The notes below the pieces were generated by a model, which was not told the origin of the DNA, searched no databases, and saw only the letters and a list, made by a program, of their open reading frames with translations. Position numbers and translations under genes: made by a program. Of a stretch of DNA of 42,602 nt, positions 8,010 through 14,783 are shown one piece after another (position 1 is the first letter of the stretch; each line of letters starts with the position of its first letter). Source of the DNA: Dehalococcoidia bacterium (lineage in GTDB: Bacteria; Chloroflexota; Dehalococcoidia; GIF9; AB-539-J10); assembly GCA_009619075.1 (NCBI GenBank), contig WJOY01000013.1:1-42602 (forward strand), written 5' to 3'.

Positions 8010-8460
8010 TTAATTGTACACGTTCATATGATTAGTGACACCCCACCTCCTTTCTTTAAACTGCTGTGATGTGAGGTGTCCCACTGCCTGGTGAGGTCGG
8101 ATAGTATTATACACCTTCTCCCATTTCAGCAAAGCTCGATTCAGCTCCAGTATCTCGAAACTGACATCCGTTACTTCGTAAAACTCCTCGGTGTGTGTCC
8201 TTTGTGCTCTCTCCAGATGGCCATTGAGTTTGAGTGAGTGTGGTGGGCAAGACGAATAACTTAATACCTCTTCGCTGACCCTCCTTCTTAAATGCGTCTT
8301 GAAATTCTGAACTCCCATCTACCTGGATAACCCTGATAGGAAAGGACATTCACTCTAACAGGGTATCAATGAATTCAGAGGCGGTGGCGAGGCTTGCTCT
8401 ACTATGAGCCTCCAGTACATCCCAGCCCAGCCCAGCCTTCTTGGATAGCTTGGGGATGCT
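8010..8460 (-). pseudogene. Degenerate IS481-like transposase (DDE integrase core)
   Basis: Reverse-strand fragments spell the C-terminal half of an IS481/IS3-type integrase core: EAHSRASLATASEF, then FPIRVIQVDGSSEF (second catalytic Asp in the D-G-S-E-F context), then NGHLERAQRTHTEEFYEV and YNTIRPHQAVGHLTSQQF. The gene is broken by an in-frame stop at 8350-8352 and by a frameshift near 8240, where the reading passes from GIKLFVLP to PHSLKLNGHLER. The N-terminal HTH half and the first catalytic Asp were not found. No terminal inverted repeats or target duplications were identified. It marks the right edge of the accessory block, just upstream of intact cmk. Confidence 0.75.
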
Positions 8461-8721
8461 CGACAGACGTCTATATCCCGGAATTGTACTATAGACATTC
8501 ATAATACAACCATTATAGCGCCCTTTCATAAGTCATGTGTCACCTATCTATCTGAACAAGATCACTTGTGCCACAGTGGTATGTAGCTGTATTCTAAGTC
8601 TGCTCTGGGGTCTGATAGCTGTTTTTGGTGCAGCTCAATGTTAGCGCTGCAAGCTCACTGCTTGGATATGATTCCTTAAAACTTTAAAAGCCAAACCCAG
8701 GATGATAAGATAGGAAACAAT
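8461..8721. other. Intergenic stretch between transposase remnant and cmk, no gene seen
   Basis: About 260 bases with no convincing coding sequence on either strand. It may include further decayed transposase sequence (reverse-strand reading is stop-rich) and must hold the cmk promoter; TTGGAT near 8663 with TAAAAG downstream is only a weak candidate. The exact right end of the island falls somewhere here or at the cmk duplication. Confidence 0.4.
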
Positions 8722-9393
8722 TTGAAGTTGTCGCTAATTGCCATAGATGGCCCGGTAGCAGTAGGCAAGAGCAGTGTGGGCTCATTACTAGCTAAAAAAC
8801 TTGATTATGTTTTCTTTGATACTGGCCTTATGTATCGCGCCTTTACCTGGAAAGCACTTAAATTTGGCATTCCTCCCACCAATGAAAAAGAGCTTTCTCA
8901 ACTAGCTGGTATAACTAAATTTGATTTCGTTTCACACCAAGAAGGATATCTCTTCCCTCTTATTGATGGTGAAGATGTTTCTGCTGAGCTACTTTGCCCC
9001 GAGATAGAGGAGCAAGTTTCCTTGATATCGAAGGTAGCCGGGGTGCGCCAGATGATGGTATCAGAACAGCAGGTGGTAGCCCGGCGAGGGAAAGTGATAA
9101 TGGCAGGCAGAGACATTGGCACGGTGGTTTTACCTTGGGCGGAACTAAAGATTTTCTTGGTTGCTTCTGTCAAAGAGAGAGCTAATCGCAGGTATAAGGA
9201 ATTGCTGGAGCGAGGAGAGAAGGTAGATTACGATGCTACCCTTGCTGACCTCAAGAGACGAGATGGCATTGATACCCACCGCACTATTTCACCACTTAAG
9301 CCTGCTGCCAATGCTATAATCATTGATACAGAAAAACTTAGCCTAAAGCAAGTTGTGGATAAAATATATAATTTGGCGGCCAAACTTAGCTAG
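8722..9393 (+). CDS. cmk: Cytidylate kinase
   Basis: A 223-residue (d)CMP kinase that phosphorylates CMP and dCMP for nucleotide supply. The P-loop is GPVAVGKSS at 10-18; DTGLMYRAF at 33-41, the GRDIGT motif at 129-134 and RRDGIDTHRTISPLKPA near the C-terminus match the bacterial family. Translation starts at TTG (8722) with AGGAAAC just upstream; no ATG or GTG fits. It is full length for the family. A 140-bp portion of its 5' region is duplicated at the left end of the window. Downstream come plsC and ispH on the same strand, a linkage also found in other bacteria. Confidence 0.93.
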   Translation: MKLSLIAIDGPVAVGKSSVGSLLAKKLDYVFFDTGLMYRAFTWKALKFGIPPTNEKELSQLAGITKFDFVSHQEGYLFPLIDGEDVSAELLCPEIEEQVSLISKVAGVRQMMVSEQQVVARRGKVIMAGRDIGTVVLPWAELKIFLVASVKERANRRYKELLERGEKVDYDATLADLKRRDGIDTHRTISPLKPAANAIIIDTEKLSLKQVVDKIYNLAAKLS

Positions 9394-9395
9394 TT

Positions 9396-9428
9396 AGAGA
9401 TTGCCTCGCCTTCGGCTCAGAATGAGGG
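9396..9428. repeat. Partial copy of dispersed palindromic repeat family A
   Basis: GAGATTGCCTCGCCTTCGGC followed by TCAGAATGA resembles the right half of the family A elements at 11104, 11943, 18119 and 35801. It lies directly after the cmk stop. Confidence 0.55.
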
Positions 9429-9438
9429 TGTTTAAAAT

Positions 9439-9486
9439 GTAGTGCGAGGCTTTAGCCTCGTGCACGACCCTAAAGGGTCGCACTAC
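9439..9486. repeat. Three-way-junction palindromic element (family B)
   Basis: The outer arms GTAGTGCGA and TCGCACTAC pair perfectly (9 bp) and enclose two further hairpins, GAGGC-TTTA-GCCTC and GACCC-TAAA-GGGTC. The whole 48-base unit can fold as a compact cruciform in DNA or a branched RNA. It is not a tRNA (no acceptor or anticodon arm). It lies between cmk and plsC; a related partial copy is just before nadC. Confidence 0.8.
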
Positions 9487-9592
9487 GAAAGTTTTTGCGA
9501 GATCAGGTATTAAAGCTGAGTGAGACAATTCTAGTTTCGTATCGGAGGCAAAATTAAGCAGCCTAAATAGCAACAAAGGGGCGGTTACCCAA

Positions 9593-10234
9593 ATGACTCT
9601 ATCTCAAAGGATTGTCTTAGCCATACTCAAACTACTCTCCAGGATTTTCCTTTCCTGGAAAGTCAAGGGGAGGGAGAATATGCCCTTAAATGGCCCGCTC
9701 ATCGTGGTAGCCAATCATGTTCACCTTGTTGATGGCATATTGCTGCAGCTTAGCTTCCCCAGGTGGATTAATTTTATGGCTAAACAGGAGCTTTTTCGCT
9801 ATCCTTTCTTAAGAATCATCTTCCGGTGGGCACAAGCCTTTTCCGTGCCTCGTCGAGGGACAATTAGGGATAAGCGAGAGGCAGTTAAGCAAGCCAAAGA
9901 GATACTAAACAAGGGGCTAGTTCTGGGTATGTTCCCCGAGGGTAAGAGAAACCGCGATGGCAAGCTTTTACCTGGTAAATCAGGTTCGGCTGTAATTGCT
10001 TCACAAACGGGTGTTGCTTTGCTTCCTATTGGCATTATTGGCACAGAGAAGCTTAAAGGGATAAGCTGGCTATGGAAGCGTCCTAGCATAGTCATCAATA
10101 TTGGCCAGCCTTTTGAGCTTCCTTCAAGTGATGGCCGGTTAACCAAATCGCAAACTAAAATGTCCACTGACTTAATGATGAACAAAATCGCTGCCCTTCT
10201 GCCCCTGGAAAACCGAGGATGGTATGGAAATTGA
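9593..10234 (+). CDS. plsC: 1-acyl-sn-glycerol-3-phosphate acyltransferase (PlsC-like)
   Basis: A 213-residue membrane-associated acyltransferase that would add the second acyl chain to lysophosphatidic acid in phospholipid synthesis. Acyltransferase motif I is NHVHLVD at 41-47 and motif III is FPEGKR at 114-119; RRGT at 87-90 fits motif II. There is a hydrophobic N-terminal segment (about 5-22). Its 3' end overlaps ispH by 11 bases, implying coupled expression. Family members act on different acyl acceptors, so the precise substrate is inferred from the genome context. Confidence 0.87.
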   Translation: MTLSQRIVLAILKLLSRIFLSWKVKGRENMPLNGPLIVVANHVHLVDGILLQLSFPRWINFMAKQELFRYPFLRIIFRWAQAFSVPRRGTIRDKREAVKQAKEILNKGLVLGMFPEGKRNRDGKLLPGKSGSAVIASQTGVALLPIGIIGTEKLKGISWLWKRPSIVINIGQPFELPSSDGRLTKSQTKMSTDLMMNKIAALLPLENRGWYGN

Positions 10235-11102
10235 GAAAGCTCGAGAACTTGGCTTATGCTTTGGCGTGAGACGAGCCATCAAACTGTTAAAGGAAGCGGC
10301 AAGCAAATACGGCAATATAGAGACCCTGGGACCAGTAGCGCATAATCAGCAGTTGCTGCAAGCATTGACCAAAGTAGGGATAAAACCGATAGACAACCTA
10401 GAACAGGTTCAAGGCAAAATCCTGGCGGTAACCACCCACGGGGTAAGCCCGCAAGTACTATCTCAAATCGAAGCCCGCCATATCAAATTAGTTGATACTA
10501 CTTGCCCTATAGTTCTCCAGGCTCAAAATGCCACCAAGGAGTTAGCCGATAGTGGCTTTGATGTTATCATCTTCGGGGAGGCAGAGCACCCCGAGGTTAA
10601 AGGATTGCTGGGTTGGGCGGGAAATAAAGGTATCGCTGCTCTTGAGGTAAAACAATTATTAGCTGCTAACAAAACGACGCCATATCGCCTAGGCATCATC
10701 TCTCAAACCACTCAAAGCCACTCTGCCTTCATCGAGTTCATAATACAGCTTATAGCTGCCCTTCCTTCTGTCATTGCGAGCGAAGCGAAGCAATCTCTTA
10801 AGGAAATACGCATCATTAATACCTTATGTCAAGTAATTCAAAAACGCCAGGAAGAGGCTATAAGATTGGCGCAAAAAAACCAGCTTATGATAGTGATCGG
10901 GGGACATGACAGTGCCAATACTAAACGTCTGGCTGAAGCATGCTCACCCCTAGTGGAAACTCATCTGGTGGAAGGAGCAAGTGAGGTGAACCGCTCCTGG
11001 CTTGCAGGTAAACACCATATTGGCATCGTTGCTGGGACATCCACTCCAGATGAGGCTATAGAGGAAGTGGTAGCTAAACTGAAGGCCCTACCGGGGGTTT
11101 AG
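10224..11102 (+). CDS. ispH: 4-hydroxy-3-methylbut-2-enyl diphosphate reductase
   Basis: IspH catalyses the last step of the methylerythritol phosphate pathway, producing IPP and DMAPP with a [4Fe-4S] cluster. The three cluster cysteines are visible: Cys12 (GLCFGVRRA), Cys94 (DTTCPIV) and Cys202 (INTLCQV). His40, His122 with Glu124 (EHPEV), the SQTTQS loop, GGHDSANT and GTSTPDEA are also present. An extra stretch, PSVIASEAKQSL (about 181-192), lies just before the third cysteine and is encoded by a family A palindrome (10769-10798). The start overlaps plsC. Length 292 fits the family plus this insertion. Confidence 0.93.
   Translation: MEIEKARELGLCFGVRRAIKLLKEAASKYGNIETLGPVAHNQQLLQALTKVGIKPIDNLEQVQGKILAVTTHGVSPQVLSQIEARHIKLVDTTCPIVLQAQNATKELADSGFDVIIFGEAEHPEVKGLLGWAGNKGIAALEVKQLLAANKTTPYRLGIISQTTQSHSAFIEFIIQLIAALPSVIASEAKQSLKEIRIINTLCQVIQKRQEEAIRLAQKNQLMIVIGGHDSANTKRLAEACSPLVETHLVEGASEVNRSWLAGKHHIGIVAGTSTPDEAIEEVVAKLKALPGV
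10769..10798. repeat. Palindromic repeat inserted in frame within ispH
   Basis: TCATTGCGAGCGAAGCGAAG followed by CAATCTC is a short form of family A. The reading frame stays open and yields VIASEAKQS, a peptide frequently seen where such repeats enter coding regions. Confidence 0.75.
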
Positions 11103-11103
11103 T

Positions 11104-11166
11104 TATCACCCTAAGCGATTAGGAAGGGTCTCACAGATTCTTCGGCCTACGGCCTCAGAATGACAC
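11104..11166. repeat. Dispersed palindromic repeat family A between ispH and the HIT gene
   Basis: Begins TATCACCCTAAGCG and ends TTCGGCCTACGGCCTCAGAA plus TGACAC. It fills the gap between two convergent genes, where it could act as a bidirectional transcription end, although no T tract is evident. Confidence 0.75.
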
Positions 11167-11180
11167 ACAGCAAAAAATTT

Positions 11181-11528
11181 TTAGCCTAGCTGATCACTCA
11201 GCTTCCTGCCACCAATGAGGTGGAAGTGAAGATGAGGCACCACCTGTCCCCCTTCAGGACCACAATTTATCGCCAAACGATAGCCGCTCTCCGCTATCCC
11301 CTCTTTCTCAGCTAGGTTCCTGGCTAATATTATCAGGCGTCCTATAAGCCCCTGTTGTTGCTCAGTAAGCTCTGTTAAAGATGCGATGTGAGTTTTGGGT
11401 ATGATGATTACATGCTTAGGCGCCTGAGGGTTGATATCCCTGAAAGCTAGGAATTCCTTATCTTGGTAAACAATATCACCGGGTATCTCACCAGCAACAA
11501 TGCGGCAAAAAAGACATCCTTCAGCCAT
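11181..11528 (-). CDS. HIT-family nucleotide hydrolase (HINT/PKCI-like)
   Basis: A 115-residue histidine-triad protein; HINT enzymes hydrolyse adenosine 5'-phosphoramidates and related nucleotide conjugates in the cytoplasm. The triad is HLHFHL (His99, His101, His103), and CLFC (Cys5, Cys8) forms the zinc-type N-terminal pair common in this subfamily. Full length for the family. It is transcribed after the small Lrp-type domain gene, with 22 bases between them. Physiological substrate unknown. Confidence 0.9.
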   Translation of the reverse strand: MAEGCLFCRIVAGEIPGDIVYQDKEFLAFRDINPQAPKHVIIIPKTHIASLTELTEQQQGLIGRLIILARNLAEKEGIAESGYRLAINCGPEGGQVVPHLHFHLIGGRKLSDQLG

Positions 11529-11550
11529 GCTTATTTTCTATTAACTTTAT

Positions 11551-11790
11551 CTAGGACAGGCCCATTGAAAGGCAAGTTATCGTTCTGCTAATGCCTGGGA
11601 TGGGATGAATCTTCCCGGTAACCAGATTTCCGATGCCCTCAAGGTCCTGAGCCTCGACTGCGGCAATGATGTCGTAAGGTCCAGTTACAGCATCAGCCGA
11701 TTTTACCCCCTCCACCTTGCCCAGAGCAGTAACGACGTTCTTGGTTTTCCCGACTCCGATCTCGATAAGTACAAAAGCTTTGACTGCCAT
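11551..11790 (-). CDS. Stand-alone Lrp/AsnC effector-binding (RAM) domain protein
   Basis: A 79-residue protein consisting only of the ligand-binding domain of Lrp/AsnC regulators, without a helix-turn-helix. The alternation KAFVLIEIGVGK, VVTALGKVEGV, TGPYDIIAAVEA and ISRTITCL matches that domain. The start is the ATG at 11790, with AAGGAGGTGG before it. Such proteins assemble into rings and bind amino acids; they may modulate partner proteins. It precedes the HIT gene on the same strand and diverges from miaB. Confidence 0.82.
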   Translation of the reverse strand: MAVKAFVLIEIGVGKTKNVVTALGKVEGVKSADAVTGPYDIIAAVEAQDLEGIGNLVTGKIHPIPGISRTITCLSMGLS

Positions 11791-11866
11791 ACTCCACCTC
11801 CTTATCAAATTTTAACCCGATATGTCTTTTAGTGCAACCGAAAGATTCTTCCATGATTTCGCTTGC

Positions 11867-11895
11867 TTCAAATTATTATATACTTTGACTATAAT
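11867..11895 (+). promoter_or_regulatory. Predicted promoter upstream of miaB
   Basis: TTCAAA (11867-11872) and TATAAT (11890-11895) are 17 bases apart. The -10 box lies in the first of two adjoining identical 13-base units, TTTGACTATAATT, at 11884-11896 and 11897-11909. Confidence 0.5.
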
Positions 11896-11942
11896 TTTTG
11901 ACTATAATTGTAGAAAGCTTGCGGGTTAGAGAGCGTTTATTT

Positions 11943-12080
11943 TGTCACCCTGAGCCGAAGCCCTGAGCGCAGAGAAGGGAATAGCGAAGGGTCTAGATTC
12001 TTCGCGGAGCCTGTCCTGAGCGGTGTGAGATTCTTTGCTATGCTCAGAATGACGAGGGGCGAAGGGCTCAGAATGACAGG
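11943..12080. repeat. Compound family A palindromic repeat upstream of miaB
   Basis: About 140 bases built from two or more family A units: GTCACCCTGAGCCGAAG, AGCGAAGGGTCTAGATTCTT, GTGAGATTCTTTGC, CTCAGAATGACGAGG and a final GGGCTCAGAATGACAGG. It lies between the predicted promoter and the miaB start, so it would be transcribed as a structured leader. Confidence 0.8.
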
Positions 12081-12112
12081 AGGAGGTTGCTAAATAGCCT
12101 CTGGGCTAAATT

Positions 12113-13408
12113 ATGTCAAAGTATTTTATCTGGACCATCGGCTGCCAGATGAATAAGGCAGAATCGCTGCGGATAGCTAGCTATCTAGATTTCCTCAGCT
12201 ATCAAGTTGCACCCTCCCTCCGGGAAGCTGACTTAGTAGTGCTCAATACCTGTGTCGTGAGGCAGAGTGCCGAGGATAAAGTTTTGGGCACGTTGGGTTT
12301 GTTGAAAGGGCTAAAAAAGGAGCACCCGAATCTCTCTATACTGGTTACTGGCTGTTTTGTTGATTCCAACATCGCAGGATTGAAGAGAAGATTTCCCCAG
12401 GTTGATTTTTTCTTCAAGCCAGGAGCTTACCCCGAGCTAACTAACTGGGCTCAAAAGCAGGGCATTTCTACCGCTGAGCAAGGATTGCTTCGCTACGCTC
12501 GCAATGACACATGGAAGTCTCCTTCTCCTTGCGCCTTTGTCCCCGTCATCCAGGGTTGCAATAAATTTTGTTCTTACTGTATCGTCCCATACAGGAGAGG
12601 TAGAGAGGTAAGTCGTCCTTTAGAAGAAGTAGTTTGTGAAGTCAAAGGGCTGGTGAAGCAAGGAGTAAGGGAGGTAATTTTGCTGGGGCAGAATGTCGAT
12701 TCTTATGGCCACGATTTGCCTGGCAATCCCGATTTGGCTGATTTGTTAACCAAATTAAATAACATTAACGACTTAGCTAGAATTCGCTTTTTGACTAACC
12801 ATCCTAGAGATATAAGCCAAAGTCTCATTGAAGCTATGGCTTTCCTGGACAAAGTTTGCGAACATTTAGAGCTACCTATTCAGTCAGGCGATGATGATAT
12901 ACTGAAGGCTATGAGGCGAGGGTATACTGTGGAGCAATATCGTAAGCTTATCCACGCTATTCGATATCATATCCCTCAAATATCTTTGAGCACTGACATT
13001 ATCGTTGGCTTTCCCGGGGAAACTGAGGAGCAATTTGAGCATACTTATTCTTTGCTAGAAGAAATGCGGTTTGATGTTGTTCACGTGGCCGCTTATTCTC
13101 CTCGCCCTGGCACCATCGCCGGGAGAAAATATGAAGATACTGTTCCCCCAGAAGTTAAGAGGGAAAGATTTAATAAAATTGAACAACTCCAGGCAAATAT
13201 AGCTACTGAACTAAACTCCGCTTACCGAGGCAAGACAATGGAGGTATTAGTGGAAGGTGAGAGGAAAGGAAAGTGGTATGGACGCACCAGAAGTGATAAG
13301 CTAGTATTCTTTGAAAACAAGGATGATTGCACAGGGCAACTGGTGAAAATCAGGATTGAGAAAACAAGCCCTTGGGCACTGCAGGGCAAGGTTGGATATA
13401 ATAGCTAA
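12113..13408 (+). CDS. miaB: tRNA-2-methylthio-N6-adenosine methylthiotransferase MiaB
   Basis: A 431-residue radical-SAM enzyme that methylthiolates i6A37 in tRNAs. The N-terminal UPF0004 domain carries Cys11, Cys47 (LNTCVVRQSAEDK) and Cys81 (VTGCFVD); the radical SAM motif is CNKFCSYC (149, 153, 156) and a TRAM domain closes the protein. The linker between the two domains contains AEQGLLRYARNDT (about 121-133), encoded by a family A palindrome and not expected in the family. No good ribosome site sits at normal distance; AGGAGG is about 28 bases upstream. yajC follows by 18 bases. Confidence 0.92.
   Translation: MSKYFIWTIGCQMNKAESLRIASYLDFLSYQVAPSLREADLVVLNTCVVRQSAEDKVLGTLGLLKGLKKEHPNLSILVTGCFVDSNIAGLKRRFPQVDFFFKPGAYPELTNWAQKQGISTAEQGLLRYARNDTWKSPSPCAFVPVIQGCNKFCSYCIVPYRRGREVSRPLEEVVCEVKGLVKQGVREVILLGQNVDSYGHDLPGNPDLADLLTKLNNINDLARIRFLTNHPRDISQSLIEAMAFLDKVCEHLELPIQSGDDDILKAMRRGYTVEQYRKLIHAIRYHIPQISLSTDIIVGFPGETEEQFEHTYSLLEEMRFDVVHVAAYSPRPGTIAGRKYEDTVPPEVKRERFNKIEQLQANIATELNSAYRGKTMEVLVEGERKGKWYGRTRSDKLVFFENKDDCTGQLVKIRIEKTSPWALQGKVGYNS
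12481..12508. repeat. Palindromic repeat inserted in frame within miaB
   Basis: GGATTGCTTCGCTACGCTCG followed by CAATGAC is the reverse-complement form of the unit in ispH. It keeps the frame and encodes GLLRYARND. Confidence 0.75.
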
Positions 13409-13426
13409 TTAAAAAGGAGGAATGCA

Positions 13427-13705
13427 ATGGAACAACTTCAAGGCATAGCCCCAATTCTCTTTCTGGTATTGATCTTCGCCGCGATGTATTTCTTTATGAT
13501 TAAACCACAGCGCAAGAGACAGAAAGAACAGCAAGAACTAGTGCAGGAACTGAGAAGGGGAGATAAGGTGGTTACCACTGGCGGAATCTATGGACAAATT
13601 GAAAACCTCAGCCAGGATACTGTAGTTCTGCGGATAGAATCAGGGGCAACAATTAAGGTAGCTAGAATCAGCATAGCCGGCAAACAAGGTAAACAGATAA
13701 GATAG
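13427..13705 (+). CDS. yajC: Preprotein translocase subunit YajC
   Basis: A 92-residue protein with a single N-terminal membrane helix (about 8-25, PILFLVLIFAAMYFFMI) followed by the family hallmark KPQRKRQKEQQELV and the motif GDKVVTTGGIYGQI. YajC associates with SecDF and the Sec translocon in the inner membrane. AAAAAGGAGG precedes the ATG. It follows miaB closely, so the two are probably cotranscribed; secD/secF are not in the window. Confidence 0.93.
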   Translation: MEQLQGIAPILFLVLIFAAMYFFMIKPQRKRQKEQQELVQELRRGDKVVTTGGIYGQIENLSQDTVVLRIESGATIKVARISIAGKQGKQIR

Positions 13706-13718
13706 AGAGAGATAATTA

Positions 13719-13782
13719 GCTCACAGCAGACAGCAGTCAGCAATTAGCTGATAACTGAAGGCTGAAAGCTGATAGCTGAAAG
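13719..13782. repeat. AGCTGA-type degenerate microrepeat ending at the nadA start codon
   Basis: A tract of imperfect units such as CAGCAGACAGCAGTCAGC, TTAGCTGATAACTGAAGGC, TGAAAGCTGATAGCTGAAAG fills the gap between yajC and nadA. It supplies the only purine-rich sequence ahead of the nadA GTG. Confidence 0.7.
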
Positions 13783-14691
13783 GTGAATCCCAAACAAGCT
13801 AAAGAAAGGATAGCTAAGCTAAAAAGGGAGCTTAACGCTATTATCGTAGCTCATAATTACCAGCGCCCCGAAGTGCAGGATATCGCTGACTTTACCGGTG
13901 ATTCTCTTGAGCTAGCGCAGAGATGTGTTGGCGCCGATGCGGAGATAATCGTCTTGTGCGGCGTTCGCTTTATGGCTGAGACAGCAGCTATTCTTAATCC
14001 AGCTTCTACAGTGCTCTTATCTCATCCTGATGCTGGCTGTCCTTTAGCAGACATGATCAATGTTGGGGAGCTAAAGCAATGGAAAGAGAGATACCCCAAA
14101 GCTACTGTGGTGGCTTATGTTAACACTACGGCGGCAATTAAGGCGGAAAGCAATATCTGTTGCACCTCGGCTAACGGGATTGAGGTGGTGACCTCCTGCC
14201 TGGCTAAGGAAATCCTCTTTATCCCTGATCAAAACCTAGGACATTATATTTCCACCAAGACCAACAAAAGAATGATTCTCTATCCCGGCTTCTGTGATAC
14301 TCATGCTAAGGTTACTGCTGAGCAAGTTAGCTTAGCCAAGCAGAGGTATCCCCAGGCCAAAGTTTTGGTTCATCCTGAATGCCGTCCAGAGGTTATAAAT
14401 TTGGCTGATGCTGCTTTAAGCACCTCACAAATGCTTCGCTATGCTAAGTCTTGCAATGAGAAAACTTTCCTCATCGGCACGGAGGAGGGAACATTACATC
14501 CCTTAAGGAAGCAAAATCCGGAAAAGGAATTTTATCTTATCAGCGATGGCTTTATCTGCCCTGATATGAAGAAAACAACTTTAGAAACGGTTATTGAAGC
14601 TATGCAGACAAAAAGCAACGTGGTCATCGTGCCCGAGGAAACAAGAATAAAAGCCAAGCAAGCTATTGATAGGATGCTGGCCATAACCTGA
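13783..14691 (+). CDS. nadA: Quinolinate synthase NadA
   Basis: A 302-residue [4Fe-4S] enzyme that condenses iminoaspartate with dihydroxyacetone phosphate to quinolinate for NAD synthesis. The three expected cluster cysteines are Cys86 (DAGCPLADM), Cys171 (YPGFCDTH) and Cys259 (DGFICPDM). AHNYQ (23-27), GDSLELA and HPECRPEV are also family motifs. Translation appears to start at GTG (13783), directly after a microrepeat tract and without a well-spaced ribosome site; the next in-frame choices would remove conserved residues. nadC follows; nadB is not in the window. Confidence 0.93.
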   Translation: MNPKQAKERIAKLKRELNAIIVAHNYQRPEVQDIADFTGDSLELAQRCVGADAEIIVLCGVRFMAETAAILNPASTVLLSHPDAGCPLADMINVGELKQWKERYPKATVVAYVNTTAAIKAESNICCTSANGIEVVTSCLAKEILFIPDQNLGHYISTKTNKRMILYPGFCDTHAKVTAEQVSLAKQRYPQAKVLVHPECRPEVINLADAALSTSQMLRYAKSCNEKTFLIGTEEGTLHPLRKQNPEKEFYLISDGFICPDMKKTTLETVIEAMQTKSNVVIVPEETRIKAKQAIDRMLAIT

Positions 14692-14700
14692 AAGGAAAGA

Positions 14701-14739
14701 TCCCCTCTCCCTTCACGGGAGAGGGGAAGGGTGAGGGTG
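14701..14739. repeat. GC-rich hairpin repeat between nadA and nadC
   Basis: CCCCTCTCCC, TTCAC, GGGAGAGGGG form a perfect 10-bp stem, followed by AAGGGTGAGGGTGG. This is a widely dispersed type of bacterial intergenic repeat. It lacks a T tract, so it is not a canonical terminator. Confidence 0.75.
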
Positions 14740-14783
14740 GAAAAAATGTTTAAAAAAATCGTAGCACCAAGGTTTTAGCCTCG

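Noticed and set aside
9439-9486. tRNA-like cloverleaf
   Set aside because: The branched fold lacks an anticodon arm, acceptor stem and T-loop consensus.
9394-9576. 60-residue minus-strand frame between cmk and plsC
   Set aside because: It translates the palindromic repeats and shows no protein-like conservation.
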